This document shows positions 52,453-61,800 of a DNA stretch of 64,000 bases, in pieces. The notes below the pieces were generated by a model. It saw only the letters and a list, made by a program, of their open reading frames with translations, ran no database searches and had not been told where the DNA came from. Within the stretch, counting starts at the first letter, position 1, and every line of letters starts with the position of its first letter. The stretch is taken from the NCBI RefSeq assembly GCF_004364155.1, contig NZ_SOAZ01000012.1:1-64000 (forward strand), written 5' to 3'. The DNA comes from Fonticella tunisiensis (lineage in GTDB: Bacteria; Bacillota; Clostridia; Clostridiales; Caloramatoraceae). A program made the translations under genes and the position numbers.

Positions 52453-53259
52453 TTTTACTTCAAATCCCGGCACTACCGCACCATTATATTTTTCCTTCAT
52501 GTAATCGGCCATTTCCTTGGATTGAAGTGCACTTAAAAGAGCCTTTATACGCTCATCATCTTTCAATTCCGGCCTTGTAACAAGAACGTTAGGGAACATT
52601 GACCTTGCATCCTCCAGTACCAATGCCTCCTTGACAGGTGATATACCGGCGCCCAGGGCATAGTTTCCTGTAATAACATCTAAATCAACATCATCCAAAA
52701 CTCTAGGAAGCTGTGCGGCTTCTACGGGCTTAAACTTAAATTCATACGGATTTTCTACAACATCCTTAATATCTGCCTTTAATCCTACCCCTTCCTTTAC
52801 CTTAAGCAATCCGTTTATCTCAAGAAACAGCAGTGCCCTTGCCTCATTTATAGGGTCATTGGGTAATGCTAAAGTGGAACCCTTTTTAATATCCTTAAGA
52901 TTTTTTATTTTATGCGAATATAGCCCCATTGGATTTAAGTTTACCCTTCCAAGGGCAACTAAGTTTGTGTTGTTCTGTGCATTAAAGTTATTTAGAAAAG
53001 GTTCATGCTGAAACAAATTTGCATCTATATTTCCCTCTACCAGAGCCTTATTTGGTGTAACATAATCGTTGAATTCAACTATCTCAAGCTTTATGCCCTT
53101 TTCCTTTAATTTGGGTTCAACAAACTTTAATAAATCACTGTGGGGTACCGGAGTAACTCCAACCTTTAAAATCTTATCATCTGCTTTCTTGCTGCATCCG
53201 GTTAATAAAACCCCTGCTGCTATTATAAAAATTAAAGCTTTACTAAGTATATTTTTCAC
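52450..53259 (-). CDS. metQ: methionine-binding lipoprotein MetQ (NlpA family), orphan
   Basis: The 269-residue lipoprotein (signal ending LLTGCSK) has the NlpA signature: KVGVTPVPHSDLLKFV, LEIVEFNDYVTPNKALVEGN, DANLFQHEPFLNNF, LALPNDPINEARAL and the ending ALQSKEMADYMKEKYNGAVV. It binds methionine for the MetNI ABC importer, but neither metN nor metI is beside it. The SAM riboswitch directly upstream supports methionine as ligand. The start is well placed after a GGAGG site. Confidence 0.9.
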   Translation of the reverse strand: MKNILSKALIFIIAAGVLLTGCSKKADDKILKVGVTPVPHSDLLKFVEPKLKEKGIKLEIVEFNDYVTPNKALVEGNIDANLFQHEPFLNNFNAQNNTNLVALGRVNLNPMGLYSHKIKNLKDIKKGSTLALPNDPINEARALLFLEINGLLKVKEGVGLKADIKDVVENPYEFKFKPVEAAQLPRVLDDVDLDVITGNYALGAGISPVKEALVLEDARSMFPNVLVTRPELKDDERIKALLSALQSKEMADYMKEKYNGAVVPGFEVK

Positions 53260-53336
53260 AAATATTCCTCCTCAACAGAATAAATATATTATACGTACTC
53301 TTTTTTAAATCGCGATTATTTATATTTTTAGGTATT

Positions 53337-53366
53337 AAAAAAACCTCTTTCGATGAAAGAGGTCTG
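53337..53366 (-). terminator. SAM-riboswitch terminator
   Basis: GACCTCTTTC pairs with GAAAGAGGT through a short loop and is followed by seven T on the minus strand, between the aptamer and metQ. Confidence 0.85.
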
Positions 53367-53371
53367 CGGCC

Positions 53372-53488
53372 GCATGTGAATTCTCTCTCATCTGTCAGCA
53401 TATGCTGCTGGAATTAGCACCTTGCAATAGATTGCTGGTTGCCGGGCTTCATCGGGCCAGTCCCTCCGCCTCTCTTGATAAGAGTTCC
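53372..53488 (-). ncRNA. SAM-I riboswitch (S box)
   Basis: The minus strand carries the S-box core in order: CTTATCAAGAGAGGCGGAGG, GACTGGCCCGATGAAGCCCG, GCAACC, AAGGTGCTAATTCCAGCAG and ACAGATGAGAG, whose end closes helix P1. SAM binding is expected to favour the terminator and switch metQ off. Confidence 0.93.
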
Positions 53489-53636
53489 TATTTAATTTAT
53501 TGAAAATAAGTATACTTTGTTATATATTCTATGTCAATATATCTTTCTAAACTTTTTCTCAATTTTCTGGATCGTCCACTAATACCATATAACAATTCTT
53601 TCAAATAGTTTTTAAATACAAAAATAAATGCAAATG

Positions 53637-54272
53637 TCACCTATTCAGTTCGATGAATTCTTCAACAAGCTCCTTTAGCGCTTTTCCTTTCCTATATTTT
53701 TCATGTCTAAACGCTAAAAGCGAAGAAATTAAAGCCCCAGCCGCATCAGCTATTATATCAAGCATTGTATCAACAAGGCTTCCCTTTTGCATAAAGAGGC
53801 CGAATATGTGGTCCATTAAAAACTCATATATCTCCCATACTGACCCAAGACTTAGGGAAAAGCTAAAGGTAAAAATCGCCGCCATAGCAGGAGTCAGCTT
53901 AATATCCTTATCAAATTTACGATTTATAACAAATATAAGAAGATAGCCGATAGTACCAATTATAACTCCTGACAAAGCATGGAGCACTATATCCCACCAC
54001 CAGAATCTATCGTAGAAGGAGTTGATAGTTCCGAGGTAGTTAGCCGAAAAAACATATATTATCATTATCATCCATATATTTTGTGGAAACCTTATATGCA
54101 ACTTGCTTACTGCTGCTGGAATTAAAAATATAATGACAAGGGTTGCTGCTGCAGTTACGAAATTTACATAATTGCGATTAAGAAGGTTTGACAATGAAGA
54201 TGTAACAAATAGCATCGCTATTACAACTGTAAGTAAGATATTAAATTTTTTATTGGTAGAATTGGCCTTCAT
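53637..54272 (-). CDS. polytopic membrane protein (YjdF/DUF2238-like)
   Basis: The roughly 211-residue protein has six membrane segments. Conserved-looking loops are FYDRFWWWDIVLHALSGVII (acidic/His residues), SVWEIYEFLMD and DTMLDIIADAAGALISS, the pattern of YjdF/DUF2238 proteins, whose function is unknown. The ATG at 54272 with GAGGTG six bases before is preferred; 54293 is the frame start. It stands alone between the metQ riboswitch and the thiamine region. Confidence 0.75.
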   Translation of the reverse strand: MKANSTNKKFNILLTVVIAMLFVTSSLSNLLNRNYVNFVTAAATLVIIFLIPAAVSKLHIRFPQNIWMIMIIYVFSANYLGTINSFYDRFWWWDIVLHALSGVIIGTIGYLLIFVINRKFDKDIKLTPAMAAIFTFSFSLSLGSVWEIYEFLMDHIFGLFMQKGSLVDTMLDIIADAAGALISSLLAFRHEKYRKGKALKELVEEFIELNR

Positions 54273-54408
54273 TCCCTTCACCTCATTTTTCATTTTACGT
54301 TTGAATGAATAAAGCGTTTATTTGTTCAGTTATAATGTATGCATTTTACTTGCATTTTAAATCTAAACATATAATCCTGCTTCCTTTCCATATCTTCGCA
54401 CTATATTA

Positions 54409-54441
54409 ACTCGTTGTGCTGGATAAATTTACAGATCGGCT
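54409..54441 (+). repeat. solo end of the dispersed palindromic element
   Basis: Only the left terminus survives: TTAACTCGTTGTGCTGGATA and AATTTACAGATCGGC, matching 25011-25045. The rest of the 54273-54520 gap shows nothing else. Confidence 0.65.
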
Positions 54442-54522
54442 CCAATTTTCCCTTTAATTAATAACTTGATTTTAATTTAAGTTATGTTAAAATTTAACTA
54501 AAAGAATGAATTGAATAAATTA

Positions 54523-54622
54523 CCGGCACTAGGGGAGCTGGAATTGGCCAGCTGAGATAAGGATTCCGGAAAAACCTTGACCCTTGTACCTGATCTGGAT
54601 AATGCCAGCGTAGGGAAGTGCT
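54523..54622 (+). ncRNA. TPP riboswitch (THI box)
   Basis: The core motifs are present: GCACTAGGGGAG, GCTGAGATAAGGA, GACCCTTGTACCTGATCTGG, ATAATGCCAGCGTAGGGAAG. The AGATAAGGA segment is complementary to TCCTTATCT (54662-54670) inside the terminator's 5' half and loop, giving an alternative pairing that would open transcription without TPP. Confidence 0.93.
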
Positions 54623-54653
54623 ATTTATATGCATTTTAATTTGTATATTTAAT

Positions 54654-54687
54654 GGCACAAATCCTTATCTGGGTTTGTGCTTTTTTA
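54654..54687 (+). terminator. TPP-riboswitch terminator
   Basis: GCACAAA pairs with TTTGTGC and is followed by TTTTTTATTT. The internal TCCTTATCT can pair back with the aptamer. Confidence 0.85.
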
Positions 54688-54715
54688 TTTCTTAACATGA
54701 AGGGAGGTATAGATC

Positions 54716-55207
54716 TTGAATACAAGAAAACTTACTTTTTCAGCAATGCTAATCGCAACAGGTACAATCCTTGGTAATATAATTTACATACCTGTTGGAG
54801 CATCAAAATGCTTCCCGGTCCAGCATGCCATCAACGTTATTTCAGCAGTTTTGCTAGGCCCCTGGTATGCCCTTTCAAACGCTTTTTTAATTTCACTTCT
54901 CAGGAACATCCTTGGTACAGGCTCTCTTTTAGCATTTCCAGGCAGCATGATAGGAGCATTTCTTGCAGGCGTTGTATTTAAAAGAACAGGGAGCAAGCTT
55001 TTTGCCTCTATTGGAGAAGTATTTGGAACGGGTATACTGGGAGGAATTGCTGCATATCCCGTTGCAAAGTTTGTAGTGGGAAAGGATGCAGCGGTGCTTT
55101 TCTATGTAGTTCCCTTCCTTATAAGTACCATAGGAGGAAGCATTATAGGATACGTTCTTGTTAGCATATTTGAAAAAAATGAAATGTTAAAAAAACTAAC
55201 AGCATAG
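54716..55207 (+). CDS. thiW: ThiW, thiazole-precursor ECF transporter S component
   Basis: The 163-residue membrane protein has about five helices and the ThiW pattern LIATGTILGNIIYIPVGASKCFPVQHAINVI. ThiW is thought to capture the thiamine thiazole moiety for the ECF importer. The TTG start follows GGGAGGTATAGATC. It is the first gene after the TPP riboswitch and precedes thiD by 11 bp. Confidence 0.9.
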   Translation: MNTRKLTFSAMLIATGTILGNIIYIPVGASKCFPVQHAINVISAVLLGPWYALSNAFLISLLRNILGTGSLLAFPGSMIGAFLAGVVFKRTGSKLFASIGEVFGTGILGGIAAYPVAKFVVGKDAAVLFYVVPFLISTIGGSIIGYVLVSIFEKNEMLKKLTA

Positions 55208-55218
55208 GAGGTAAAAAT

Positions 55219-56025
55219 ATGAAGAAAGTACTTACAATTGCAGGTTCAGACAGCAGCGGTGGTGCAGGAATTCAGGCGGATTTAAAGACCTTTTCTGCCC
55301 ACGGAGTTTTTGGAATGAGCGTAATTACAGCAGTAACAGCTCAAAACACACAGGGTGTCTTTGCTGTTCAGGATATATCAAAGGATATTATTGCAAAACA
55401 GATAGAGGTAATTTTTGAGGATATAGATGTTGACGCAGTAAAGATCGGAATGGTATCTCAAATAGATACTATAAATACCATTGCAGAGGAGCTAAAAAAA
55501 TACAATGCTAAAAATATTGTACTTGACCCTGTTATGATATCCAAAAGCGGGTTTGACCTTTTAAGGCCCGAGGCAAAGGATGCCCTTATTAAAAACCTTC
55601 TGCCAATAGCAACGATAATTACGCCAAATATACATGAGGCAAGAGCAATTACCGGTATGGAAATTAAAAATATAAATGACATGGAAATGGCAGCAAAAGC
55701 CATATTCGAAATGGGTCCAAAGAACGTCCTTGTAAAGGGAGGGCATCTTGAGGAGGATGCAACTGATGTTCTCTTTGACGGATATGAAATAAATCACTTT
55801 AAGTCCCATAGAATTAATACAAAAAATACACATGGAACGGGATGCACCCTCTCTTCTGCCATTGCTTCGAATTTAGCCCTTGGCTACTCAATATTTGAGG
55901 CAGTTGAAAGGGCCAAGGAATACATTACAGTTGCAATTGAACACTCCCTGTCCATTGGAAAGGGTGTTGGTCCAACAAACCATTTCTATACACTATACAA
56001 GAAAGCAGGTGTTTTAAATGAATAA
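55219..56025 (+). CDS. thiD: hydroxymethylpyrimidine (phosphate) kinase ThiD
   Basis: The 268-residue ribokinase-fold enzyme phosphorylates HMP and HMP-P. It shows TIAGSDSSGGAGIQADLKTF at the N-terminus, DAVKIGMVSQ, VLDPVMISKSGFDLL, ITPNIHEARAITG and the anion hole/catalytic KNTHGTGCTLSSAIA with the Asp-equivalent region. GGAGG precedes the ATG. It overlaps the next gene by 8 bp. Confidence 0.94.
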   Translation: MKKVLTIAGSDSSGGAGIQADLKTFSAHGVFGMSVITAVTAQNTQGVFAVQDISKDIIAKQIEVIFEDIDVDAVKIGMVSQIDTINTIAEELKKYNAKNIVLDPVMISKSGFDLLRPEAKDALIKNLLPIATIITPNIHEARAITGMEIKNINDMEMAAKAIFEMGPKNVLVKGGHLEEDATDVLFDGYEINHFKSHRINTKNTHGTGCTLSSAIASNLALGYSIFEAVERAKEYITVAIEHSLSIGKGVGPTNHFYTLYKKAGVLNE

Positions 56026-57256
56026 CGAAACAAAAAACAACTTAACAGCATTTAATTTTCTATTTTTATGGTTTGGTGCTGCAATATCAATTGCAGAGAT
56101 AATGACAGGAAGTCTCATAGCACCCCTTGGCTTTAAAACAGGATTTTTAGTTATTTTGCTTGGACATGCCATAGGAACTGCAATACTGGTTTTAGGTGGA
56201 GTTATCGGAACAGAGGAAAGAATCCCGGCAATCATGTCCACAAGAATATCCTTTGGATCATATGGTTCCTATTTATTTTCGATTTTAAACGTTCTTCAGC
56301 TCATTGGATGGACGGCAGTTATGATCATATCCGGAGGGCGTTCGATAAACATAATAAGCAAAACGCTGTGGTCATTTGACAGCATTAACTTCTGGTCCAT
56401 CGTTATAGGACTTCTTGTTTGCCTTTGGATTGTATCTGGAAGTGCAGGCTTTAAGAAGATAAATACTGCGGCTGTTTTTCTCCTGCTTATTTTAACCATT
56501 GTTTTAAGCTTTATAGTCTTTAAAAATGGAGAACTCTTTACAAAGCAGGCTACAGGAAACATGAGCTTTGGAGGGGCTTTAGAATTAAATATAGTTATGC
56601 CTCTATCCTGGCTTCCCTTGATTGCCGACTACACAAGGTTTGCTAAAAGCAAAAAAGGGGCAGTATCAGGAAGTTTTATAGGATACTTTGTTGCAAGCTC
56701 CTGGATGTACCTTGTTGGGCTTGGCGCTGCAATACTCTTTGAAAACCCTGACGTTGGAGCTATAATGACTGCTGCCAACCTGGGATTTGCAGCCCTTGGA
56801 ATAATCGTTCTGGCAACAGTTACAACTACCTTTATGGATGTCTACTCAGCAGGGGTAACCTTCTTAAACATAATGCCAAATTTAAATGAAAAAACAGTTT
56901 CTGTTATTATGGGAGTTATAGGTACTATAGTTGCAATTGTTGTACCTATTGAACAGTATGAGAGCTTCCTATATGCAATAGGATCGGTGTTTGCTCCTCT
57001 GTTTGCAATACTCTTTACTGACTACTTCATAATTAAAAAGCGCACAAGGATTCAGGATAACCTTATAATCGATTGGGGAGCCATGATCGTGTGGATCATT
57101 GGAGTTGTTCTATACTATATACTTATTAAATTCGATTTCATTTTGGGCTCAACCGTCCCTGTAATGATATTAACTTCGTTGATTTATATTTTATCCTGGA
57201 GGTGGATTGAAAATTGGAAATACTTAAGGAAATCTCAAAACTCCTATCAGGGGTAA
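56018..57256 (+). CDS. cytX: CytX-type hydroxymethylpyrimidine transporter (NCS1 family)
   Basis: The 412-residue transporter has about twelve helices and the NCS1 pattern: FNFLFLWFGAAISIAEIMTG, GHAIGTAILVLGGVIGTEER, MPLSWLPLIADYTRF and ITDYF-like LFTDYFIIKKR. CytX proteins of thi operons import HMP or a precursor. Its start overlaps thiD and its end overlaps the thiM start, showing tight coupling. Confidence 0.9.
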   Translation: MNNETKNNLTAFNFLFLWFGAAISIAEIMTGSLIAPLGFKTGFLVILLGHAIGTAILVLGGVIGTEERIPAIMSTRISFGSYGSYLFSILNVLQLIGWTAVMIISGGRSINIISKTLWSFDSINFWSIVIGLLVCLWIVSGSAGFKKINTAAVFLLLILTIVLSFIVFKNGELFTKQATGNMSFGGALELNIVMPLSWLPLIADYTRFAKSKKGAVSGSFIGYFVASSWMYLVGLGAAILFENPDVGAIMTAANLGFAALGIIVLATVTTTFMDVYSAGVTFLNIMPNLNEKTVSVIMGVIGTIVAIVVPIEQYESFLYAIGSVFAPLFAILFTDYFIIKKRTRIQDNLIIDWGAMIVWIIGVVLYYILIKFDFILGSTVPVMILTSLIYILSWRWIENWKYLRKSQNSYQG

Positions 57257-58032
57257 GGGAAAAAAAACCCCTCATCCATAACATCACAAACTATGTTACA
57301 GTAAACGACTGTGCAAATATAATATTAGCCCTCGGCGGTTCCCCTGTTATGGCCGACGATATAGATGAAGTTGAAGAAATGACTTCAATTGCATCATCCC
57401 TTGTTATAAACATCGGTACCCTAAATTCAAGAACCATTGAACCCATGATACGTGCAGGCAAAAAGGCAAATGAAGCAGGAATACCTGTAATTTTTGACCC
57501 GGTTGGAATTGGGGCCACAACACTAAGGACTAAAACTGCTGAGAGGCTTATAAATGAAGTTAAGTTCTCGGTAATAAGAGGGAACATGTCTGAGATTAAA
57601 ATATTGGCAGGCATTGACGCCAGAATAAAGGGAGTGGATTCAACGGAGGGCACCCACGGAGGTGAAGAAATAGCCCTAAGCCTTGCAATGCGCCTGGGAA
57701 GCGTTATTGCAATTACAGGTGCAAAGGACATCATATCAGATGGAAAAAGGCTGTGCACAATAGAAAACGGGCACAAAATGCTTTCAATGGTTACAGGAAC
57801 AGGCTGCATGAGTACATGCCTTATTGGAACCTATTCAGGAGTAACAAATGATTACTACCTAAGTGCAGCAGCAGGCATTTTAACAATGGGTCTTGCAGGG
57901 GAAAAGGCATATAAGAGCCTTAGGAAAGGGGAAGGAACAGGAACCTTTAGAATGAGGCTGTTTGATAGCATATACAACCTGTCTGAAGGGGACATTATGG
58001 AAGGTGGAAGAGTATATGAAAAACAAGATTGA
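57214..58032 (+). CDS. thiM: hydroxyethylthiazole kinase ThiM
   Basis: The 272-residue kinase phosphorylates the thiazole alcohol. Motifs include [49 protein letters not shown] and the catalytic [12 protein letters not shown] (Cys in the anion hole). The TTG start follows GGAGGTGGATTGAAAA, inside the end of cytX (43-bp overlap). Confidence 0.93.
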   Translation: MEILKEISKLLSGVREKKPLIHNITNYVTVNDCANIILALGGSPVMADDIDEVEEMTSIASSLVINIGTLNSRTIEPMIRAGKKANEAGIPVIFDPVGIGATTLRTKTAERLINEVKFSVIRGNMSEIKILAGIDARIKGVDSTEGTHGGEEIALSLAMRLGSVIAITGAKDIISDGKRLCTIENGHKMLSMVTGTGCMSTCLIGTYSGVTNDYYLSAAAGILTMGLAGEKAYKSLRKGEGTGTFRMRLFDSIYNLSEGDIMEGGRVYEKQD

Positions 58033-58654
58033 TGTTAACTACAGCCTTTATCTTGTCACTGACAGGGGAATATTAAATGGAAGGGATCTTAAAGAGGCCG
58101 TGGAGGAGGCTATATTAGGAGGCGTAACCCTCGTACAGCTTAGGGAAAAGGCAGCTTCAACCCTTGAATTTTATAACACAGCATTGAGGGTAAAGGCTGT
58201 AACAGATAAATATAACATCCCCCTTATAATAAATGACAGGCTCGACATCGCCCTTGCTGTTGATGCGGCAGGGCTTCATGTGGGACAGGATGATATGCCT
58301 GCCCACATAGCAAGAAAAATACTGGGACCTGATAGGATACTTGGAGTATCCACAGCAAATTTAAAAGAAGCACTAAAGGCACAGGAGGACGGCGCTGACT
58401 ATATAGGAGTTGGAGCCATGTTTCCAACAATCAGCAAAAGCGACACAAGGGACGTTACCCTTGATGAGCTTAAAAGGATTAAGGAAAGTATAAAAATACC
58501 CGTTGTTGCAATAGGCGGGATAAACCAAAACAACGTAAAACAGATTATTGAGTTAGGCGCAGACGGAGCAGCAGTCATCTCTGCAATACTCGGCAGAAAG
58601 GATATTAAGCAGGCTGCCCTCGAGCTTAAGAAAAAGCTCAACGGAGACAGTTGA
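58016..58654 (+). CDS. thiE: thiamine-phosphate synthase ThiE
   Basis: The 212-residue TIM-barrel enzyme joins HMP-PP and thiazole phosphate. It carries [70 protein letters not shown] and [12 protein letters not shown]. The ATG at 58016 follows GGAAGGTGG; the frame start at 57962 has no site. It ends an operon that can salvage HMP and thiazole but has no thiC/thiG here. Confidence 0.94.
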   Translation: MKNKIDVNYSLYLVTDRGILNGRDLKEAVEEAILGGVTLVQLREKAASTLEFYNTALRVKAVTDKYNIPLIINDRLDIALAVDAAGLHVGQDDMPAHIARKILGPDRILGVSTANLKEALKAQEDGADYIGVGAMFPTISKSDTRDVTLDELKRIKESIKIPVVAIGGINQNNVKQIIELGADGAAVISAILGRKDIKQAALELKKKLNGDS

Positions 58655-58673
58655 TAAAAGTTTAAACTACTTA

Positions 58674-58732
58674 GGGACAGTTAATAACTTTTTAGCCTAA
58701 TGAGGCTAACTTAAAAAAGAATGAACTGTCCC
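58674..58732 (+). terminator. long hairpin after thiE
   Basis: The outer arms GGGACAGTT and AACTGTCCC enclose an inner AGCC/GGCT stem. The T-run after it is weak. It begins 20 bp past the thiE stop codon. Confidence 0.5.
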
Positions 58733-58841
58733 CTATTTGCTTCGAAATTCTTAACATCCTCTTCTAAAGATTTTCCCGCTTTAAAGGGCTTGATACCATA
58801 TATCCATATGTGCTTAATGAAGCGTGAATTATATCGTAAAT

Positions 58842-58870
58842 AAAAACCGGGCAATTAAGCCTGGTTTTTA
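58842..58870. terminator. bidirectional terminator
   Basis: AAAAACCGGGC pairs with GCCTGGTTTTT around AATTAA, with T/A runs on both sides. It lies 5 bp past the stop of the surface-protein gene. Confidence 0.85.
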
Positions 58871-58875
58871 TTATA

Positions 58876-61800
58876 TTATTCAGCCTTTCTTTTACGAACT
58901 ACCATAAATACCCCTGCACCTAAAGCAAGAATGCCCAGTGTTATAAGAAGGTTTCTATCAACGGGTGACCCTGTCTTGGGAATAACCTTTGAACCATCTG
59001 AACTTATTGGTGTATCTATTCCGCCAGAATTTCCTGGTTGCTCTATATTCCCTGGTGTAGTTGTTTCATTAGCTTTTACAACGATTTTACATTCTGCACT
59101 ATAGCTTCCGTCCTCAGTGGTTACAGTTATTGTTGCCTTTCCTTCCTTTAATGCCGTTACCTTTCCATTGTTATCTACCCTGGCCACAGCTTCGTTGTCA
59201 GACTTCCAGCTAACATTCTTGTTTGTTGCATTATCAGGAGTTATTGATGCCTTAAGGTTTAATGTATCTCCAACCTTAAGCTCGGCATTCGTTTTATCAA
59301 GGCTTATTCCTGTTACTAACACAGCTGAATTTACCAGAACAATCTCTGAAGTGTTTCTAACCCTTATTCTGTGCCCCTCCGGATCCTCTGATGCAAGACC
59401 AACTGCACTTACAACATCACCCACCTTAATTCTTCTATCCCATTTACCGAGCATGTCAGGATTGTCTGTATCATCTCCAATATATCCATTTACATATATT
59501 CTTGCTTCTCCACTGCCATCATCAAGGAATAGTGAGTTCTCTGTCATTTTTGTTACCTTACCTTCAACCTTAACAAGCCATCCTTCATTTTCCTCAAGCA
59601 TACTCTCGTAGGTTTTCATTACCCTTGGTTCAACAAGCTCTATGTTGCTGCCCAATATTTCAATGTCATAGTTTTCATTTGAAAGCTGAAGCTCAGCATC
59701 CCCATCATACTGGTCAACCTTTCCTATTACCCTAACCTTTGAACCAAGCGGAAGGGACTTGTTTGAAACACCAAACACTGTAATTCCACCAGTTTCGTCC
59801 TGAACATAGAATACGTCAAAGAAGGCTGTATTTTTAACTGCTGCCTTTGAAGCTGCCGTGACTCTTCCTTCAACCATGAACTTCTTTCCAAGGTTATCTA
59901 AAATTCCATCCCTGTCTTTATCTTCCCTAACCTGTGCGATAGTTGAAAGCTTAGGCCTTGTCATCCAGCCAAGTATGTTTTGTGTTATCTGCCTGTTTGC
60001 ATATTCGTTATCTCCTGTAGTTTCAAAGTCTGAGAAGAAGGTTGTTCCTGCAACTATTAGCTTACCTCCTCCAGGAAGAACTTCTGCTGCAAGGGAGTAA
60101 ACGTTACCCTTCTCAACCGGAGCTGCATCATTTTGAAGGTCGGAATCTAATGTTTCTGTTGTTTCGTGGCCCTTTATAAGCCAATCAACAGCCGAATCAC
60201 TTCCACCATCTTTAAGTATCACAGAGCATCCGCTGTATGCACTGTAGGTAAGCCCCTCTGGAATGTTGTTCGTGAGTCCATATTTTGTTGATACATAATC
60301 ATCAAAATATAGTCTATATTCCTGTCCCCCATTTGAAGTTTTATCTATGACCTCATCATCGTTAAACCTCAGGTTAGAGCCTATAGCTTCAAGAATTCTG
60401 TTGCCCTGATTTGAGTTCTCATAGGCTTTTTCGGTTACACCTTTATCATTGTAATCTGCCCTTGATGTTATGATAAGTGAACCGCCATTAGTCACGAAGT
60501 TCTTTATTACATCTATCTCTGCATCTGTAAAGTTTGACCTAAAGAGATTATATCTTGAATCATCCTTACTTTGAGGGTCTGTTATTATAAGAATCCTTGC
60601 ATCCCGCAAATCCTCTTGTGTTAAGGCGTCCTTATTCTCATAAAACAGGAACTTTCTATCTGAAAGTATTCCCTTAAGGGCAGTTATTTTGTTTGAATAG
60701 TCTCCGCTAACATACTGATTATAGTGTCCCGCATCTACTACAACCTTTACTATGTCATCCTTATTGGCAACCTCAACCTTTGTACTTGCTGTAAATGCTC
60801 TGTCCTCTCCATTTATGTTAAGGGTCGTGGCTGCATATATGATGTAGCTGCCTGCCTTATCAGGCGTCCAGTTAATTAATGTGTCGGCTGTTCCTCTAAT
60901 TGGTATTTCTGAAATTGTTTTTTCCTCTATTTTGTTTTCTGGTTTTATTTCGTTTACGAAGAATTCAACCTTTACATCCTTTAGGGCCTCATCGCCATTA
61001 TTAAAAAGTGTTGCCTTTAAATCCACCGGGTTATTGGTAATATAGATATTTTGGGAAGCCTCAACCTTTGATATTCCTGCTGATATATTGGCCCCTGTCC
61101 AAACCGGTGCTGTAACTGCAATATCTTTATCTTCCTGATCAACTCTTACATAATAGTATGAGTATTGTGGACTTAAGGTTAAACTCCAATCCGCAGTATT
61201 TGAATCAAAATTCTTAGATGCCGCAACAACTCCACCGTTGGTTATTATTGAAACCTTGCCTATTTTATCGGATATATCAGGGTCCTGAATACTTATATTT
61301 ATATCAAGGGATGATGGATTTGAAAGGAAGGAGCCCATCACCTTGTCATTAGCCTTAAACATTATCCTGAGGTTCTCATCTTCAGTTGCGTATACCCTCA
61401 TCTTTCTTAATGCATCATATACGTACTCCCTTGAAAGTGCCGGTGCTAAAACCACTGTCCTTGCAGTATTTGCAGTTACCCAATTGGCCTTATGGTTGTC
61501 CTGGTTATTTGTTGGAGCCACGTGCCACCCCTTATCAAGTGCCCTGGTATAATATTCATAGCTTGGAAAGTATCCTGAGCCCCTAACCGGACCCTCACCG
61601 TTTCCCACTTCTATAAGATTTACTACACTGTCAACCTGAGGGTCATAATATCCAAAGTCGCCAAAGTCCCCGAATGTGGTTCCCGGATGGTTGAACTGGG
61701 ATATGGACATAGGATATTTCTTTATTTCATTGTAGTACATTGGAAGGTCAACCGATTTACCATCTATCTTGCTGTTTCTTGAAAGAAATCCTGGAGTATT

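Noticed and set aside
11781-54441. Dispersed repeats as a CRISPR array
   Set aside because: Copies are kilobases apart, in both orientations, of about 250 bp and with no spacer pattern or cas genes.
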